This document shows positions 22,446-33,255 of a DNA stretch of 64,000 bases, one piece after another (the first letter of the stretch is position 1; the number at the start of each line of letters is the position of its first letter). The stretch comes from Polychytrium aggregatum. Its lineage: Eukaryota > Chytridiomycota > Chytridiomycetes > Polychytriales. The position numbers were made by a program, and so were the translations under genes. The stretch is from NCBI RefSeq assembly GCF_025602895.1, contig NW_026516204.1, positions 248,001-312,000 of the forward strand, read 5' to 3'. The notes below the pieces were generated by a model. The model searched no databases. It had not been told where the DNA came from and saw only the letters and a program-made list of their open reading frames with translations.

Positions 22446-23541
22446 GGGCGGCGGCGGCTGGATCAGGAACTTGGACTGGGGGGTATGGGGCTGATCGGCA
22501 ACAACAGGGGGAGCGAGGAGCAGACACGGGAAGCAGGGTCGGTCGAGATCAGCGCGAAAGAGGGGTATGGAAAAGAATGGAAAAGAATGGAATAGAATGG
22601 AATAGATTCACAAGCTCGCTGCGAGCAAGAGAGCCCCAGGCAGGGAGGTTTCGACGAAGGCGAGCGAAAGCAGCCGGGCAAACGGGACGAAGGCCAGAGA
22701 AACAGGCGGAGGCGATCGAACAGGGCTGGATCGCTCCCTTGGCAAGGGGCGCCATTGTGCGATGCCGCACAGGGACAGGCTCTGCGGCCGGTGGAGCGGC
22801 TGGGCGGCTTGGTCTGGATGTTGTGCGCGCAAGGCCGGCGCGGGCGCAAGGGACGACGAACGCGGGAGGACGCGAAGGATGCGAAGGATGCGAAGGATGT
22901 GCTGCGGGGGCATCGACGGATGTGCCAAAGCCGGCCGCGGCGATGAAACGCTGGCTGTTGCGCACAAGGCGGGCTGCTGGCCGTGGACCGGGCCGACGAC
23001 GGTATCGCTGTCCATCACAACATTGTCCATCGCATCATTGTCCATCGCAACATTGTCCATCCATCCACCGTTGTCCGTCATGCTCAATCGTACGCACTCC
23101 TGGCGTATGGGCGATTGTCGAGACGCCCGCATCGGCAGACCGGCTATTCCCGGCTCTCTCTTGGTTGAGCAGGACATGCACATAGTGTTCGTATCGGGCT
23201 GCCGCTTGGATAGCACATACGCCTTTCCATGCCTCGAAAGCGTCGCCCGTCGATCCGCAATTGCCACTGTCGCGCTGAAGTCTCTGCGTCAACCGAGTCC
23301 AGAACATGATCCCCGGAGACACACGAATCCGCAGCCACCAGGCCAGCCAGCGTGCTCAAAGTCATGGTTGTGCGGCCCGCTCTGGACCATTCAGGGTGGC
23401 CAGATGGTCTTGCAAGGGCTGTATTCCAAAGCGGCCTAGTTCAAAGGGCGCAGACTCGACCAAACATCGGGACAGCATCGGTCGAAGCGGCGGCTGAAGC
23501 GTCGGTTGAAGCATAGCTCGAAGCATTGGTTGAAGTGGCGG
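22446..23541. other. Intergenic; short tandem repeats
   Basis: No gene is supported. Near 22563-22606 there is a GGAAT-like pentanucleotide array (GGAAAAGAAT units), at 22866-22898 a GGATGCGAA unit three times, and at 23018-23062 repeats of CATTGTCCATCGCA. A missing first exon of the membrane-protein gene could lie near 22500-22600. Confidence 0.4.
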
Positions 23542-24195
23542 TCACCTTTTCTTGAATCCAAACTTTTTCCGCTCATAGAACAGATCTGTTTTGCTGCTGC
23601 CCAGGTTCACAATCTTTGGACATCCGTCACGCTGCGAGGAGTCCATTGGGCCGATGCGGTGGAGGTGAGGCAATGTAAATGCATTGCGGGGAAGGAAACG
23701 CAGTGGATAAGCGATCGTCCAGCACGTCGTAGAGGGGGCGCTGTCCGCTATCCACTGATCCGCGCCAGGGCCCGGCTGCTCGGTGGTGCACTTACATCCT
23801 TTTCCATGATAACACACTCTTTGCAGTAGTAGGCATCCGACACTCCTGGGCCTCCGCAGGTTACGCAGCGTCCTTGATACGAGCCGTAGTTGCATTCGTC
23901 ACAGATCCGCACAAGATCGGCCGGCCGGACGTACGAGTCGCAGATGACACACTTGCCGTCGCATTTTTCACACAGTCGCCCGATAGCTGCAACAGAAAGG
24001 ACGCCGCCCAACAGAGAAGCCGAAAGAGATTGTTTCGTTTCAGTCGAGAGATCAAGGCGATCGGAGTGATAGATCAGCAGCCGACGCTACCAACGAAGCG
24101 AAAACGCAGCCGAACGGCTGCTCAGCGCCACAGTGCATCGTACCGATTCCGGGCTGCTTCCTGCAAAAGATCAGATCGGGGTGGTGGCGAGCCAT
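23542..24195 (-). CDS. RDS3: PHF5A / Rds3, SF3b spliceosome subunit (110 aa)
   Basis: Small zinc-knot protein of the U2 snRNP SF3b complex, needed for branch-site recognition in the nucleus. Three exons close in phase: 24195-24144, 23986-23796, 23631-23542. The product starts [16 protein letters not shown], carries the conserved cysteine clusters ([46 protein letters not shown]), and ends [12 protein letters not shown]. The 110-residue length equals the human protein. It is one of the most conserved eukaryotic proteins and identification is secure. The start is fixed by the family's N-terminus. Confidence 0.98.
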
Positions 24196-24643
24196 GGCGA
24201 CAGGATATGCTGATGTCGGATCCTTGGGTGTTTGCTTGGTGGATCGGCAGGGAAGCGCCGTCGCTGGGCCTTGGAAACGGCGATCGCACATTGCCCCGCC
24301 TGCTCACGTGAAGAGCGATCCACGTGGCCCTGGCGTGATGAGGCAAGCAGTCACGGGTTGCCCTTGCACTCGGTGCCTGTTTCGAGCCCCGCGTTGGTCC
24401 TGGCAACCCGGTTTCTTCTGCAAGCCAAGCAGATCTGCAGCGCTCGGGCAATGGGGTATGCAAGTGTGCCATCGACAGGGCTCGGCTCTGGCCGAAGGAG
24501 ACGGCTGCTTGGGAGACCCTTGGCACCAACGTCGCCCTCTTTGGCAGCCGGCTACAGGTTGTTCCAAGTACGGGATTCTTTATTCATGGTAGTATTTCAA
24601 ATGGTTTCATAGAATTGCGAAGCTATCGCAAGAGGCGCTGCGC
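24196..24643. other. Intergenic, PHF5A upstream region
   Basis: Lies between the PHF5A start and the 3' end of the Cys-rich repeat gene, both on the minus strand. Nothing recognisable was found; it must contain the PHF5A promoter. Confidence 0.4.
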
Positions 24644-25186
24644 TCAGCAACCGTTGCAGTTGTTGCTGATGCAAGTGTTGCAGTTGGCAACGACAGAGGG
24701 AGGAGACATGGCGCCCTGCCAATTGCAAATGTTGTAGCAGTAGCCACGGCAGGACTGGGCCGAGCCACCAACACACTGGGCAGGAGGAGGGGAGACTGGA
24801 GACGGGGCCGGAGCCGCGGAGGTGGCAGGAGGAGGAGGGGATCCGCTGCAACCGTTGCAGTTGTTGCTGATACAAGCATTGCAGTTGGCAACGACAGAGG
24901 GAGGGGATGTGGCGCCCTGCCAGTTGCAAATGTTGTAGCAATATCCATTGCAAGCCTGGGCCGAGCCACCAACACACTGGGCAGGAGGAGGGGAGACTGG
25001 AGACGGGGCCGGAGCCGCGGAGGTGGCGGGAGGAGGAGGAGAACCACCGCAAGTACCACAGTTGTTGCTGATGCAAGCGTTGCAGTTAGCCACCACGTAT
25101 GGAGGAGAGGTGGCGCCCTGCCAGTTGCAAATGTTGTAGCAATATCCATTGCAAGCCTGGGTGGAGCCGCCAACACATGCGGCGTT
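24644..25186 (-). repeat. 201-bp coding tandem repeat, ~2.7 units
   Basis: The same bases recur at 25142, 24941 and ~24740 (ATATCCATTG and its variant), an exact 201-bp period, and encode the three Cys-rich modules of the secreted protein. Confidence 0.9.
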
Positions 25187-25431
25187 CTATGTGGGAGGGT
25201 GAGGAAGGATTGATTCATTGGCATCAGTGGTCAGGCCAAGTACAACCCGATTGCTGTCGCCGGCCGGCTCTGGACAGCGAAATGCTCAGACCCCAAGCAC
25301 ACAGGATCGACAATAGCCATGGCTATCGCTTGTATGCGCAGATGAATCTGCGCCAGCTCCACCGCGATCCGATCACCCACCGCGAAGGAGGCCACAGAAA
25401 GGGCGCAGAGCACAGCAGCGACGGTCTTCAT
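24644..25431 (-). CDS. Secreted protein of three Cys-rich tandem repeats (197 aa)
   Basis: Two exons in phase: 25431-25381 (a 17-residue signal peptide, MKTVAAVLCALSVASFA) and 25186-24644. The mature protein is three copies of a 67-residue module: CVGGSAQACNGYCYNICNW, then an Asn/Cys-rich ISNNCNGC segment, joined by a Pro/Ser/Ala linker (PPPATSAAPAPSPVSPPP). Each module has eight cysteines (the middle copy adds none), suggesting disulfide-knotted extracellular domains. The DNA period is 201 bp, with the modules 85-95% alike. I do not recognise the family; carbohydrate-binding, wall-associated or effector-like roles are possible but unproven. A tail of ...NNCNGC precedes the stop. Copy number may vary between strains because of the tandem layout. 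Confidence 0.8.
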
Positions 25432-26296
25432 GATTGATTCGGCGGAAGTCGGGTTTGAGCCTGCGAGGGAGTTCTGGGACGAGGCCAGGAGAGACGGACG
25501 GGCGAGCCTGGCTCTAAATACGAGGCGTGAGAAGGGTCGCTGCCGATGATCAGCAGGACCGGACTATGGGGTCGCGTGCTCGCGGATCATCCACCACGAA
25601 CAAGGAGCCTTGATGGCGTATCCGAGAAGAAAACCAATCGCTTGATGGAAGCTGTGGGCTCCAATTTGGGGCGTCGAGGGACACGCAAATTTGGTCAGGC
25701 TCTGGGCAAAGTACGAGATAGCTCAGCGAGTGTTCGTCGGCAGCGATTGGCTTGTGGGGAACATGGGCCCGCTGATATGCGGACCCATCTCGTGGAATTT
25801 TGCCTGAATGTGTGGGGGGCGGAGCTGAAATGGGGCGGAGATAAAAAATCAAGTTCACGGCCACCTTGGGCCACCAATGCGACATCATCTTTGATTTCGC
25901 AGCATCGAGGAACGGCCAGAGGACCCACGAGCTCCCCCCCCCTCGATGGCTGGCGATCGTGCCAAGAAGCGCGGTGCCCCAACCCCGCTCGACACTGCGA
26001 TAGGACCGATTGGCCGCCGATTTCGCACAGATGTTGGATACATTCGAGACCTCGCGGCAAGCCCGCCTTGCCACATCATTTCTATGGCATGTGCGGTCAT
26101 TTGTATTACATCGTTCGTCGGCCAAGGATTGGATAGCAATGGGGGGAGCGACATCCAGCTGGACCACAGACAGTATTTGGCAGTCAAATGCGTGCCGATG
26201 CATGGCTATCGCTGCGTGACTCATAGCTCAAACTTGGGCTCGAGCGAGCAAGCGCTGGAAACAGCAGTGGGACGGGGTGGAGCAGAGCGTATCATG
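25432..26296. other. Intergenic, no gene seen
   Basis: Upstream of the Cys-rich secreted protein gene and downstream of the CLYBL-like gene. Open frames exist but no domain, repeat or RNA signature was recognised. The promoter of the Cys-rich gene should be near 25435-25600. Confidence 0.4.
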
Positions 26297-29200
26297 TCAG
26301 TATATCGGCTTGTGCAGTGTCAGGTATGTGGCAAGTACGGGTTACCAACGATCGATTATCTTACCTGGGCCCACTTGACGACAGGCTGCTCGGGCCACCA
26401 GAAAGGAGGCACGCAGGGCAGGAATGTTTGCCAGTTAGGGTCGCTTCCGTGACTACGGTCCAGCCAGAACCAAACCGAACCACGTCGCAGAGTCATCCAG
26501 ATCCCCCAACAATTGGCAACCGTCCTTCACACGGAACTGCCCGATCCGCCTTCGCGCCAACCTGACCCGCTCCCCGCATCGAATCCCATACCATGTCGAT
26601 CATCTTGCCGTCCAGGACAAAGGCGCCGATTCCCTTTTGCAGATGCTCGTTGTATCCCTCCATGATTTTGGTCGCTCGCTCGATTTCTGCGCCAAGCCGG
26701 CCGAGCAATCACAGGATTAGCAGGCGCAATGGCGATTCGGAAAACTTCTTGAAGCAGGTGCCCTACCTTTCTCCGTGGGCGAAAAGATCTTGTGGATGGT
26801 CTCCACCTGGGCAGGATGGATGGCCTGCTTGCCAGTGAATCCAAACTCTCGCCCTTCCTGGCATTCTTCAGTCTAGATGATCGATTGCAGACGAGTCAGC
26901 AGATCAATTCGCGACCCTCGACAATCAGCTCGCGCATCTCTGAGCCGATCGCACACAATCGGTTCACTTTGCATCCCTATGAGACCCAGTAAGCTGCTGG
27001 GATACCGGCGACACTCACGAGAATGTTTTCGCTCTTGTAGTCCTGGCACACAATGTCGATCGATTGCAGCCCAAAGGCACAGGCGGCGGTGACGACGGCT
27101 TGACGAGCATAGAGCATCTCCTTGCGCGAGGGGGTGCGCAGGAGGCCGGTGTCGGCGCAGTAATCTTCCGAGGCAACTGGACACATGTTTCATGTGAGCT
27201 CGCGATCTTGGATCGGTATGGGCGAACACCCACAGGCCACCCACAGGCCACATCACCACCCGGAAGAGATGGTGGTGCTGAGAATCGCCTTATCTCGGGG
27301 GCTTGGCCGTGCAGCTTGTCGGATTGATACGCCTTCGATAGACCGTATATCAGCCACAAACGGACACCCCATCCACAACGAGGTACTTACAGATAATGCC
27401 ATCGATTCGAGGATCGGCAGTCGCGATTCTGTGTGTAGGGCAACAATTCGGTCGTTGTCAGACATGGGCGTTCGCCCACCGATCTAGCGTCCATACCCGC
27501 TTGCACAGCTTGCTTGTCTTTCGGTGGTCTGCTCTGCATATCATTTGCTCTGTCGCCCTGAGGCCTGCCCATGTGCCTGCAATCCCGTATTGCTCAACCT
27601 TGGTCGTATGTCTGCAGCAGGCACTTACTCCTTGACATTGATGACGCCGAGGGCGCTCTCGACACAGGGCAGCAGTCGAATGGAAGCGCGGCTGGAGAGG
27701 GGATCGAACCTCGCATGAGTCTCATGCGGAGGCAAGCCCATCTCAACACCACCTCGAGAATGCAGTCAGTCGTCTTCCCCTCCTTCTTTAGCCATCGACT
27801 CCCACGCTCTGACTCGTACTTGGACTCGGGAGCCACGCTGTCAATCATTCTCGAGATGAACTCGACGTCCCGAGCTGACTGAACCTTGGGGATCACCAGG
27901 GCTTGCAAGTTTTTCGATCGGAGCTGTCCAGGCAAAGGCAACAGACAATGTCCAAGCGAGTGAGACACCCGTCCTACAGGACGTGAATCGGATTTTTCGC
28001 CAACTCGGCTTGGCTCAGCCACACTCACACCACTGCGGCGTCGTCTAGCTTGAATTGGCCATGCCAGTGATGCAGCGGCAGCAAGCAACCCACCACAACG
28101 TTCAAATCGTCAATCTCCAGACCAGATCCAACGGCATTGATGCGCACAGCCTTCTCTGCGCGTCCGACGTCAAAGGTCTGAAAAGAAGAGCCTGTTAGCA
28201 TAACGCCCTATGCAAAGCCCGAGGAGCCCCATGAGCACGCAGTCTCCGGGTGATATTGCCGCCGGCTGGTCGGATGATGAGGCCGGATCGCTCACCTCAA
28301 GAGCCTGGAAGTGAACAGCGTTGGAGGATTTGCGAAAACCCAGCGCAGATGCCAGCAAGCAACGATGAATGATGTCAGATACAGCAAAGTGGGAGGCGAG
28401 TGCGTCGCAAAGTTGCAGAGGAGTTGATCAACAGCAACCAAAGTCGCTGATCGATTCCTCCGCCTTGGCCTGCATGGGAACATGCTTCCCACGCGTTCTT
28501 CATGCACCACCGTTTGTCCATGGCCAAGAGACTCACATTGAACACTTGCTGGCGAGCAGCACCCTACAAGGACGACAGCGGATCAGACAAAGGACACGCA
28601 ACCCGGAGAGTGCATGCGGACGGGAGCGAGCAGGCCATCCGCAGCGCAACGGGGTGCCGATATGGCTGGACAAAGCGGGCTACCTTGCGGTTGACAGCGA
28701 CGCCATCCTCGAGATCGTAGACGAGACAGTCGGCCTTCAGCTTGAGCGAGCTATTGAGCTTGCGCTCCTCGCTGCCTGGTAATGCGGCGGCGGCGGCATG
28801 TCGATGAGGGCAAGACACGAAGCAGGTGCGAGTTGGTTGTGGGTAGGTTGTGGGCGAGCGGTGGCCAGCCCAATGTTCATCGGACTTTGTATATGCATGT
28901 AGTGAAGCCAGATGGTTGAACCGTCGCTGGAGGCAGTGATAGCCCTCAACCCCTCCTCTCGCCTCATCCGATATGTGCCCTGCGGCTCGATCTGCATCCA
29001 AAATGTATATGCTCACCGGGGACTGCCGATGGCGGGTGATGCCACGGAGGCGGAAAAGGAGAGGACCGATCGTCAGATTTCCGAGACATGAACGCGGGTT
29101 TGATGCCGATCGAGCCGAGAGATCGATACAAGTCATTGGCACGCAGGGAGCCTGCCGACACGGGGATGCAGCTCCATCGAGCATTCATTCAGTCGCCCTA

Positions 29201-29455
29201 AACATCGACAGCAACAGCACCACAAGTCGATTTGCGCCACATGTCGGCCGTCGTATCCACAGCAGCGGGGGCGTAGGAAGGAGATGAGCTCGTACTGTAG
29301 AACAGAGTGCGTCTCGGTCGCTCTTGCTTGTTAGCGGTCTTGGGGCTTTCCAGGGCCGATGCCGAAGACGTAAAAGCTCGGAGGGCTTGGGCTGGGGCAA
29401 CGACACGCAGCGAGCATCGGACGACGGACGAGACGGAGGCGAGTTTGGGAAACAT
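26297..29455 (-). CDS. Mitochondrial citrate lyase beta-like protein (CLYBL / HpcH-HpaI family), 13 exons
   Basis: CLYBL homologues cleave citramalyl-CoA (and related malyl-CoA esters) in mitochondria as part of C5-dicarboxylate/itaconate catabolism. Exons: 29455-29296, 28775-28684, 28563-28537, 28304-28296 (9 bp), 28177-28094, 27923-27820, 27691-27629, 27428-27391, 27176-27019, 26872-26767, 26686-26592, 26385-26365, and a last short exon ending 26297. Phases close throughout; about 322 aa. Residues 1-45 are basic, Ser/Ala/Val-rich and lack acids early on, a good mitochondrial presequence. Family motifs: ADCLVYDLEDGV, VGRAEKAVRIN, VIPKVQSARDV, LLPCVESALGV, FASEDYCADTG, GKQAIHPAQVE. The usual VPG after LFY is missing at the exon 1/2 joint. 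The last exon (PIY-stop) is the least certain part. Confidence 0.9.
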
Positions 29456-29885
29456 TTGCGGTGAGGATGAGCTGGGAGAGATCGCAGCGACGGCGACGGA
29501 CCAGCACGAAAGACGGGGGGCGAGATGGGTGGCGCCGGACAAGTCGAAGAAGAAGCGGCGGCCTGGACGATCGACGAAGAGCACCCTTGGGCTGGGGGAT
29601 GCAGGAAGAAAGCAAGGCCGGCGTGGTCCCGTGGCCTGGCTGATCCGGCTCCGAGTCATCGCGCGCAATGACGGAGACAGCGCGGCGACATGGAGCAAGC
29701 GAGCCACCATGGAGGAAGCCGACGGGGGCTTCAGCAAGTGCAAATGCACCGAGTATTTCAACATGTGCAAATGCACTGAGTATTTCAACAAGTGCAACCC
29801 ACCAATCTCGGTCGTATATTGTTGTCAGATCAGCCCGGGCCAGAACGGCACAGCGGCATGCGCTCCACATCCCCTCTCCCTCGGC
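29456..29885. other. Intergenic between two minus-strand genes
   Basis: Upstream region of the CLYBL-like gene. It contains a 21-bp near-duplicate (GCAAATGCACTGAGTATTTC and its copy) at about 29738-29793. No gene or other motif is seen. Confidence 0.45.
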
Positions 29886-32348
29886 TTAGATGGCCATCGG
29901 CCGCTTGGCGACCTTCATGACGCTCTGCAGGAACCGGTCGACCTCGGCGACATAGCAGGTAAACTCGGGGTAGGTCTCCTTGGGCCCGTACGGATCCACA
30001 AACCACTGCGGATCCACGACCTCGCCCCGGAGCTGGGCCATGGAGATAAAGTCGGAGAGAAGCATGAACCCGTATCGCTTGAGCTGCTGCACCCACGGGC
30101 CCTCCTGCTGGGCAGGCTTGCGATGGGCGTCCTGGGTGAGGGTGTAGAGGTATCTGGGCGGACGGAGCCCTCGGTGCGCGGTGTCGGTCTGGATAAAGGC
30201 CGTCAGCGGGGCAAACATCTCCGAGAATGGGATGATAAAGTTGTTGTCCGGCCGCAGGTCTTCGCCATAGCTCACAAAGATGGTCTGGGAGGCATAGTTG
30301 TACTGGAAGATCTGGAAGACGACAATGCGCCAGTCGCGCTGGGGTTTGGCGCCGCCCTGCGAGGTCGGCAGCTTGATGCGGCTCGGACCTGCGTGCTGCG
30401 AGGAGCCGTCCTCGAGAGTAAAGTTCTCCTTGTTGGGTGCGCCGTTACGCTTGGACTTTTTCGGCTGCGTGGTCGAGCAGGTGCCTAGCAGCATGTACCG
30501 GATGCCCTCGACCAGGGGCTTTGTCGGATCCAGGCTGTCGCGCAGCTCCGTGGTGATGACATTGAGCCGCTTGTGCAGGTCCGCAAAGGTCTTGTAGCAT
30601 GGCGAGTACTCCAGGATCGGAGGCGCCGCAAGCCGCGAGATGGCGCCGTTGGTCATCACCGACAAGACCTCGTCCACAAACTCTTCCATCTTGTCGTTTG
30701 CGATGCCGCACTCGGCGCTCAGCGGCAGCGAGAACATGCGATAGTCGACCACAGGCACGTCGCCTGTCCGCAAGTGCTGTAGCTTGCATGTACGTCTGCC
30801 ATCGGCAAACAGCTCCGTGGGTCTCCACTTGCCTGTGCGCCATTTGCCTCCGGCTCCGCAGTCGGTGCAGATGCGGTACTTTGTCGAGCACGACGTGCAG
30901 ATGACTTCGGTGTCGGTGATGACGTCTCGATAGGACTGCCCGAGACCAGTGTTGGGAGAGACCGAGAGTTTACGGCCGGACCGGCCGAGCTTGCGCGGAT
31001 GGAGCTGGGCCGACTCCAGAACCTCGACCTTTCCGGCGCCCACGTCTCGCTTGCAGACATGGCACTCGAGCTCAAAGTAGCCGTGGCTCTCTCGGCTGTA
31101 TCCCGAGTCAGAGGCCCGCAGATGATCTTCGCAGGACAGGCACAGAATCTCGAGGCGGCACGATCCGGAGTGGCTTTCGAGGCCGACAATGTCGTGGATG
31201 TACATAGTGGCGAACATCCGGCTGCACAGCCGGCATACGCCGTCGAACTCGGCCACGGCCTTTTTGCTCCGCTTGGACGAGTCCGGGGTGACGACGGTCG
31301 ACGACGAGGTCTCGGGCGACAGGCCGGCCGACTCGGAGAAGAGACTCAGACTGGTGTACGGCGGCGGGTTGGATCTTGAGGGCAGCGGGGTTGTCGTTGT
31401 CGGCAGGCCGGCCCAGCTTTTGGATGGCTGGGAAATGGCCGAAGCCGGAGCTGCCCCGATAAAGTTGGGCGCTGGTTGAGACTGCTGGAGCGATTGAGGC
31501 GGCAGGGGATGGGATGGAGCGACCATAGAGGCAGAGGCAGACAGCGGCTGGGCGACCAGCTGGCTGTTGGTGTACGGCATCTGAGAGTAGTTGCTCGTGG
31601 ATGACGACGGAGGCACAAAGAGAGAGGCCATGGGCGGCCGGGGATCCATTGGGACATAGGCATGAGGGGCCAGATCCAGGGGCGGTAGAAACGGGTTCCC
31701 CACGGGGGCTGCACCAGGACTCGGTATATACGAGCCCGGCTGAGACGGCGGCAGGGACGGGTTGCGCAGACCCGGACTCGACAGATTCGATAGATTCGAC
31801 AGACTCGACAGACTCGACAGACCCGACATATTCGGTACGCCGGACAGATTCGGTAGCCGTTCGGGATAAGACGGGGCGCCTGGCCGGGGCTGCGCCGAGA
31901 CCAGCAAGTTGGATCCGTGGACAAGCGACGTTTCTCCCAAGGCATTCATGGGAGCAGCGACTCCGGCAAAGACCGAGTTGGCAAAGGACGACAGCGGTTG
32001 GGTTGAGCCGTCGAAATGCGCAAGCGCTGGATTGGTGCCAAGCATGCCTTCTCGGGTGCCGTCCCAACGAGAGTCGAGTTTATCCGGGGCGAAGGACGCT
32101 GCCGACAGAGACGGCTGCGAGGCCGAGAGACGAGACTGGTCGGCCAGGAACTTTTCCTTCTGGATGTAGTAGCTGAGATGCTGCTCCTTGGCCCGCAGCT
32201 CGCGGGTGATGCGTTCCTGGGCCTCCTTGAGATACTCAATCTCGACCTGCAGCTTGGCAATCATATCCGAGGACGAAACATCCGAGTCCGAGTTGGACGC
32301 AGAGCGTGCCGGGACCAGCGATCTCAGGTCCTCGAAGTGCGATTCCAT
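29886..32348 (-). CDS. Unrecognised zinc-cluster / coiled-coil protein (820 aa)
   Basis: A single long exon starting at a clear ATG (32348) and ending VAKRPMAI. Residues ~28-75 form a coiled coil (MIAKLQVEIEYLKEAQERI). Residues ~80-360 are Ser/Pro/Asn-rich and disordered, with serial LSSLSNLSNLS-type repeats near 178-195. From ~370 to ~560 there are several Cys pairs (CRLCSRMF, CLSCEDH, CHVCKRD, CTSCSTKYRICTDC) arranged as likely treble-clef or zinc-ribbon fingers. The C-terminal ~250 residues look globular (VVFQIFQYNYASQTIFVSY, RYLYTLTQDAHR) but match no family I know. The zinc fingers suggest nucleic-acid or protein binding. I would not assign a function. Confidence 0.75.
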   Translation of the reverse strand: MESHFEDLRSLVPARSASNSDSDVSSSDMIAKLQVEIEYLKEAQERITRELRAKEQHLSYYIQKEKFLADQSRLSASQPSLSAASFAPDKLDSRWDGTREGMLGTNPALAHFDGSTQPLSSFANSVFAGVAAPMNALGETSLVHGSNLLVSAQPRPGAPSYPERLPNLSGVPNMSGLSSLSSLSNLSNLSSPGLRNPSLPPSQPGSYIPSPGAAPVGNPFLPPLDLAPHAYVPMDPRPPMASLFVPPSSSTSNYSQMPYTNSQLVAQPLSASASMVAPSHPLPPQSLQQSQPAPNFIGAAPASAISQPSKSWAGLPTTTTPLPSRSNPPPYTSLSLFSESAGLSPETSSSTVVTPDSSKRSKKAVAEFDGVCRLCSRMFATMYIHDIVGLESHSGSCRLEILCLSCEDHLRASDSGYSRESHGYFELECHVCKRDVGAGKVEVLESAQLHPRKLGRSGRKLSVSPNTGLGQSYRDVITDTEVICTSCSTKYRICTDCGAGGKWRTGKWRPTELFADGRRTCKLQHLRTGDVPVVDYRMFSLPLSAECGIANDKMEEFVDEVLSVMTNGAISRLAAPPILEYSPCYKTFADLHKRLNVITTELRDSLDPTKPLVEGIRYMLLGTCSTTQPKKSKRNGAPNKENFTLEDGSSQHAGPSRIKLPTSQGGAKPQRDWRIVVFQIFQYNYASQTIFVSYGEDLRPDNNFIIPFSEMFAPLTAFIQTDTAHRGLRPPRYLYTLTQDAHRKPAQQEGPWVQQLKRYGFMLLSDFISMAQLRGEVVDPQWFVDPYGPKETYPEFTCYVAEVDRFLQSVMKVAKRPMAI

Positions 32349-33169
32349 CTCGGCGGCGAACTATACGGCGGTGCGGGCAGGACTGGGACGGAAGTAGGGG
32401 ATGCGGCCGGTACAGCGGGACGGTCGACAGACGGCCGAATCGGATGCAGTGGCGGCGAATGGCAAATCGCCGAGTCGACAGAGAGCGGGATCGGCGGTGG
32501 ATGGTTTTGTGGCGGCAGAGAGGGAGCCCAGTGGCGAGTGAAGGACTCGGTCGGTGCGAATGGCGCAGGACGGTAGCCGAAGAGGTTGAGCTGCAGCAAG
32601 ATGCAGGTCCAAACGGATCTGAAGAGAGGCAGGAGCGGCGGCCGACAGAGAGGTGCGGCGGATTCCTCGGGTCAGAAAAGAAGGTTCGCCCAGCCGGCTA
32701 CCTGATTGGACACGCAGGCAGGAAGGCAGGAAAGCAGGCAGCTGCTTTGGTGAGCGAGGGTGGATTGATGAGCGAGGGTGGATTGATGGGTGAGGGTGGA
32801 TTGATGGGTGAGGGTGAATTGATGGGTGAGGGATTCCGGTCCAGGCACACGGCGAAACAGGGCAGGCGAGACACGACTGGTGATAGGGGACAGTGGGGAG
32901 GAGCACTCAAAGTTGTACCTGCGGTGGAAGGTGGAAAATACAGACAACGTGGCCCGGCAAGCAGTGCCTGGAGGAGACTGCGAGAGGGGTGGGGAGCAGC
33001 GAGCGGGGGGGTGATTCTGGTGCGTCTGCAGAACAGGCCAGCAGCGGGTAAGAGAAGCAAGCCCGGTCGGGAGGGGGTGAGCGAAAAGGCAAGAGCAGAA
33101 AGACAGGGCGACCACCCTGACGCCGGCTCATCCATTGCATCCAGAGGATCGCCACGGGCGTGAGCCGAT
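32349..33169. other. Intergenic; minisatellite near 32745-32835
   Basis: Upstream of the zinc-cluster gene and left of transposon copy 1. An 18-bp unit of the form GGTGGATTGATGGGTGAG is repeated about five times at 32745-32835. No gene is seen. Confidence 0.6.
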
Positions 33170-33171
33170 TA

Positions 33172-33198
33172 GACGGCAATCCAATAAAAAACGGGACA
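33172..33198 (+). repeat. Left terminal inverted repeat, transposon copy 1
   Basis: Ends in the core AAAAAACGGGACA and includes GGCAATCCAAT as in copy 2. It starts just inside a TA dinucleotide, with one base more than copy 2 at the outer end. Confidence 0.8.
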
Positions 33199-33255
33199 CC
33201 CGGGTTTTGACCATTGATCGAATATTTTGTTACCCAAAACCATCGCGCGCTGGCC

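Noticed and set aside
27690-27760. tRNA-like GGTTCGATCC T-loop on the minus strand in a CLYBL intron
   Set aside because: T-stem does not pair properly and no acceptor stem or D-arm could be found around it.
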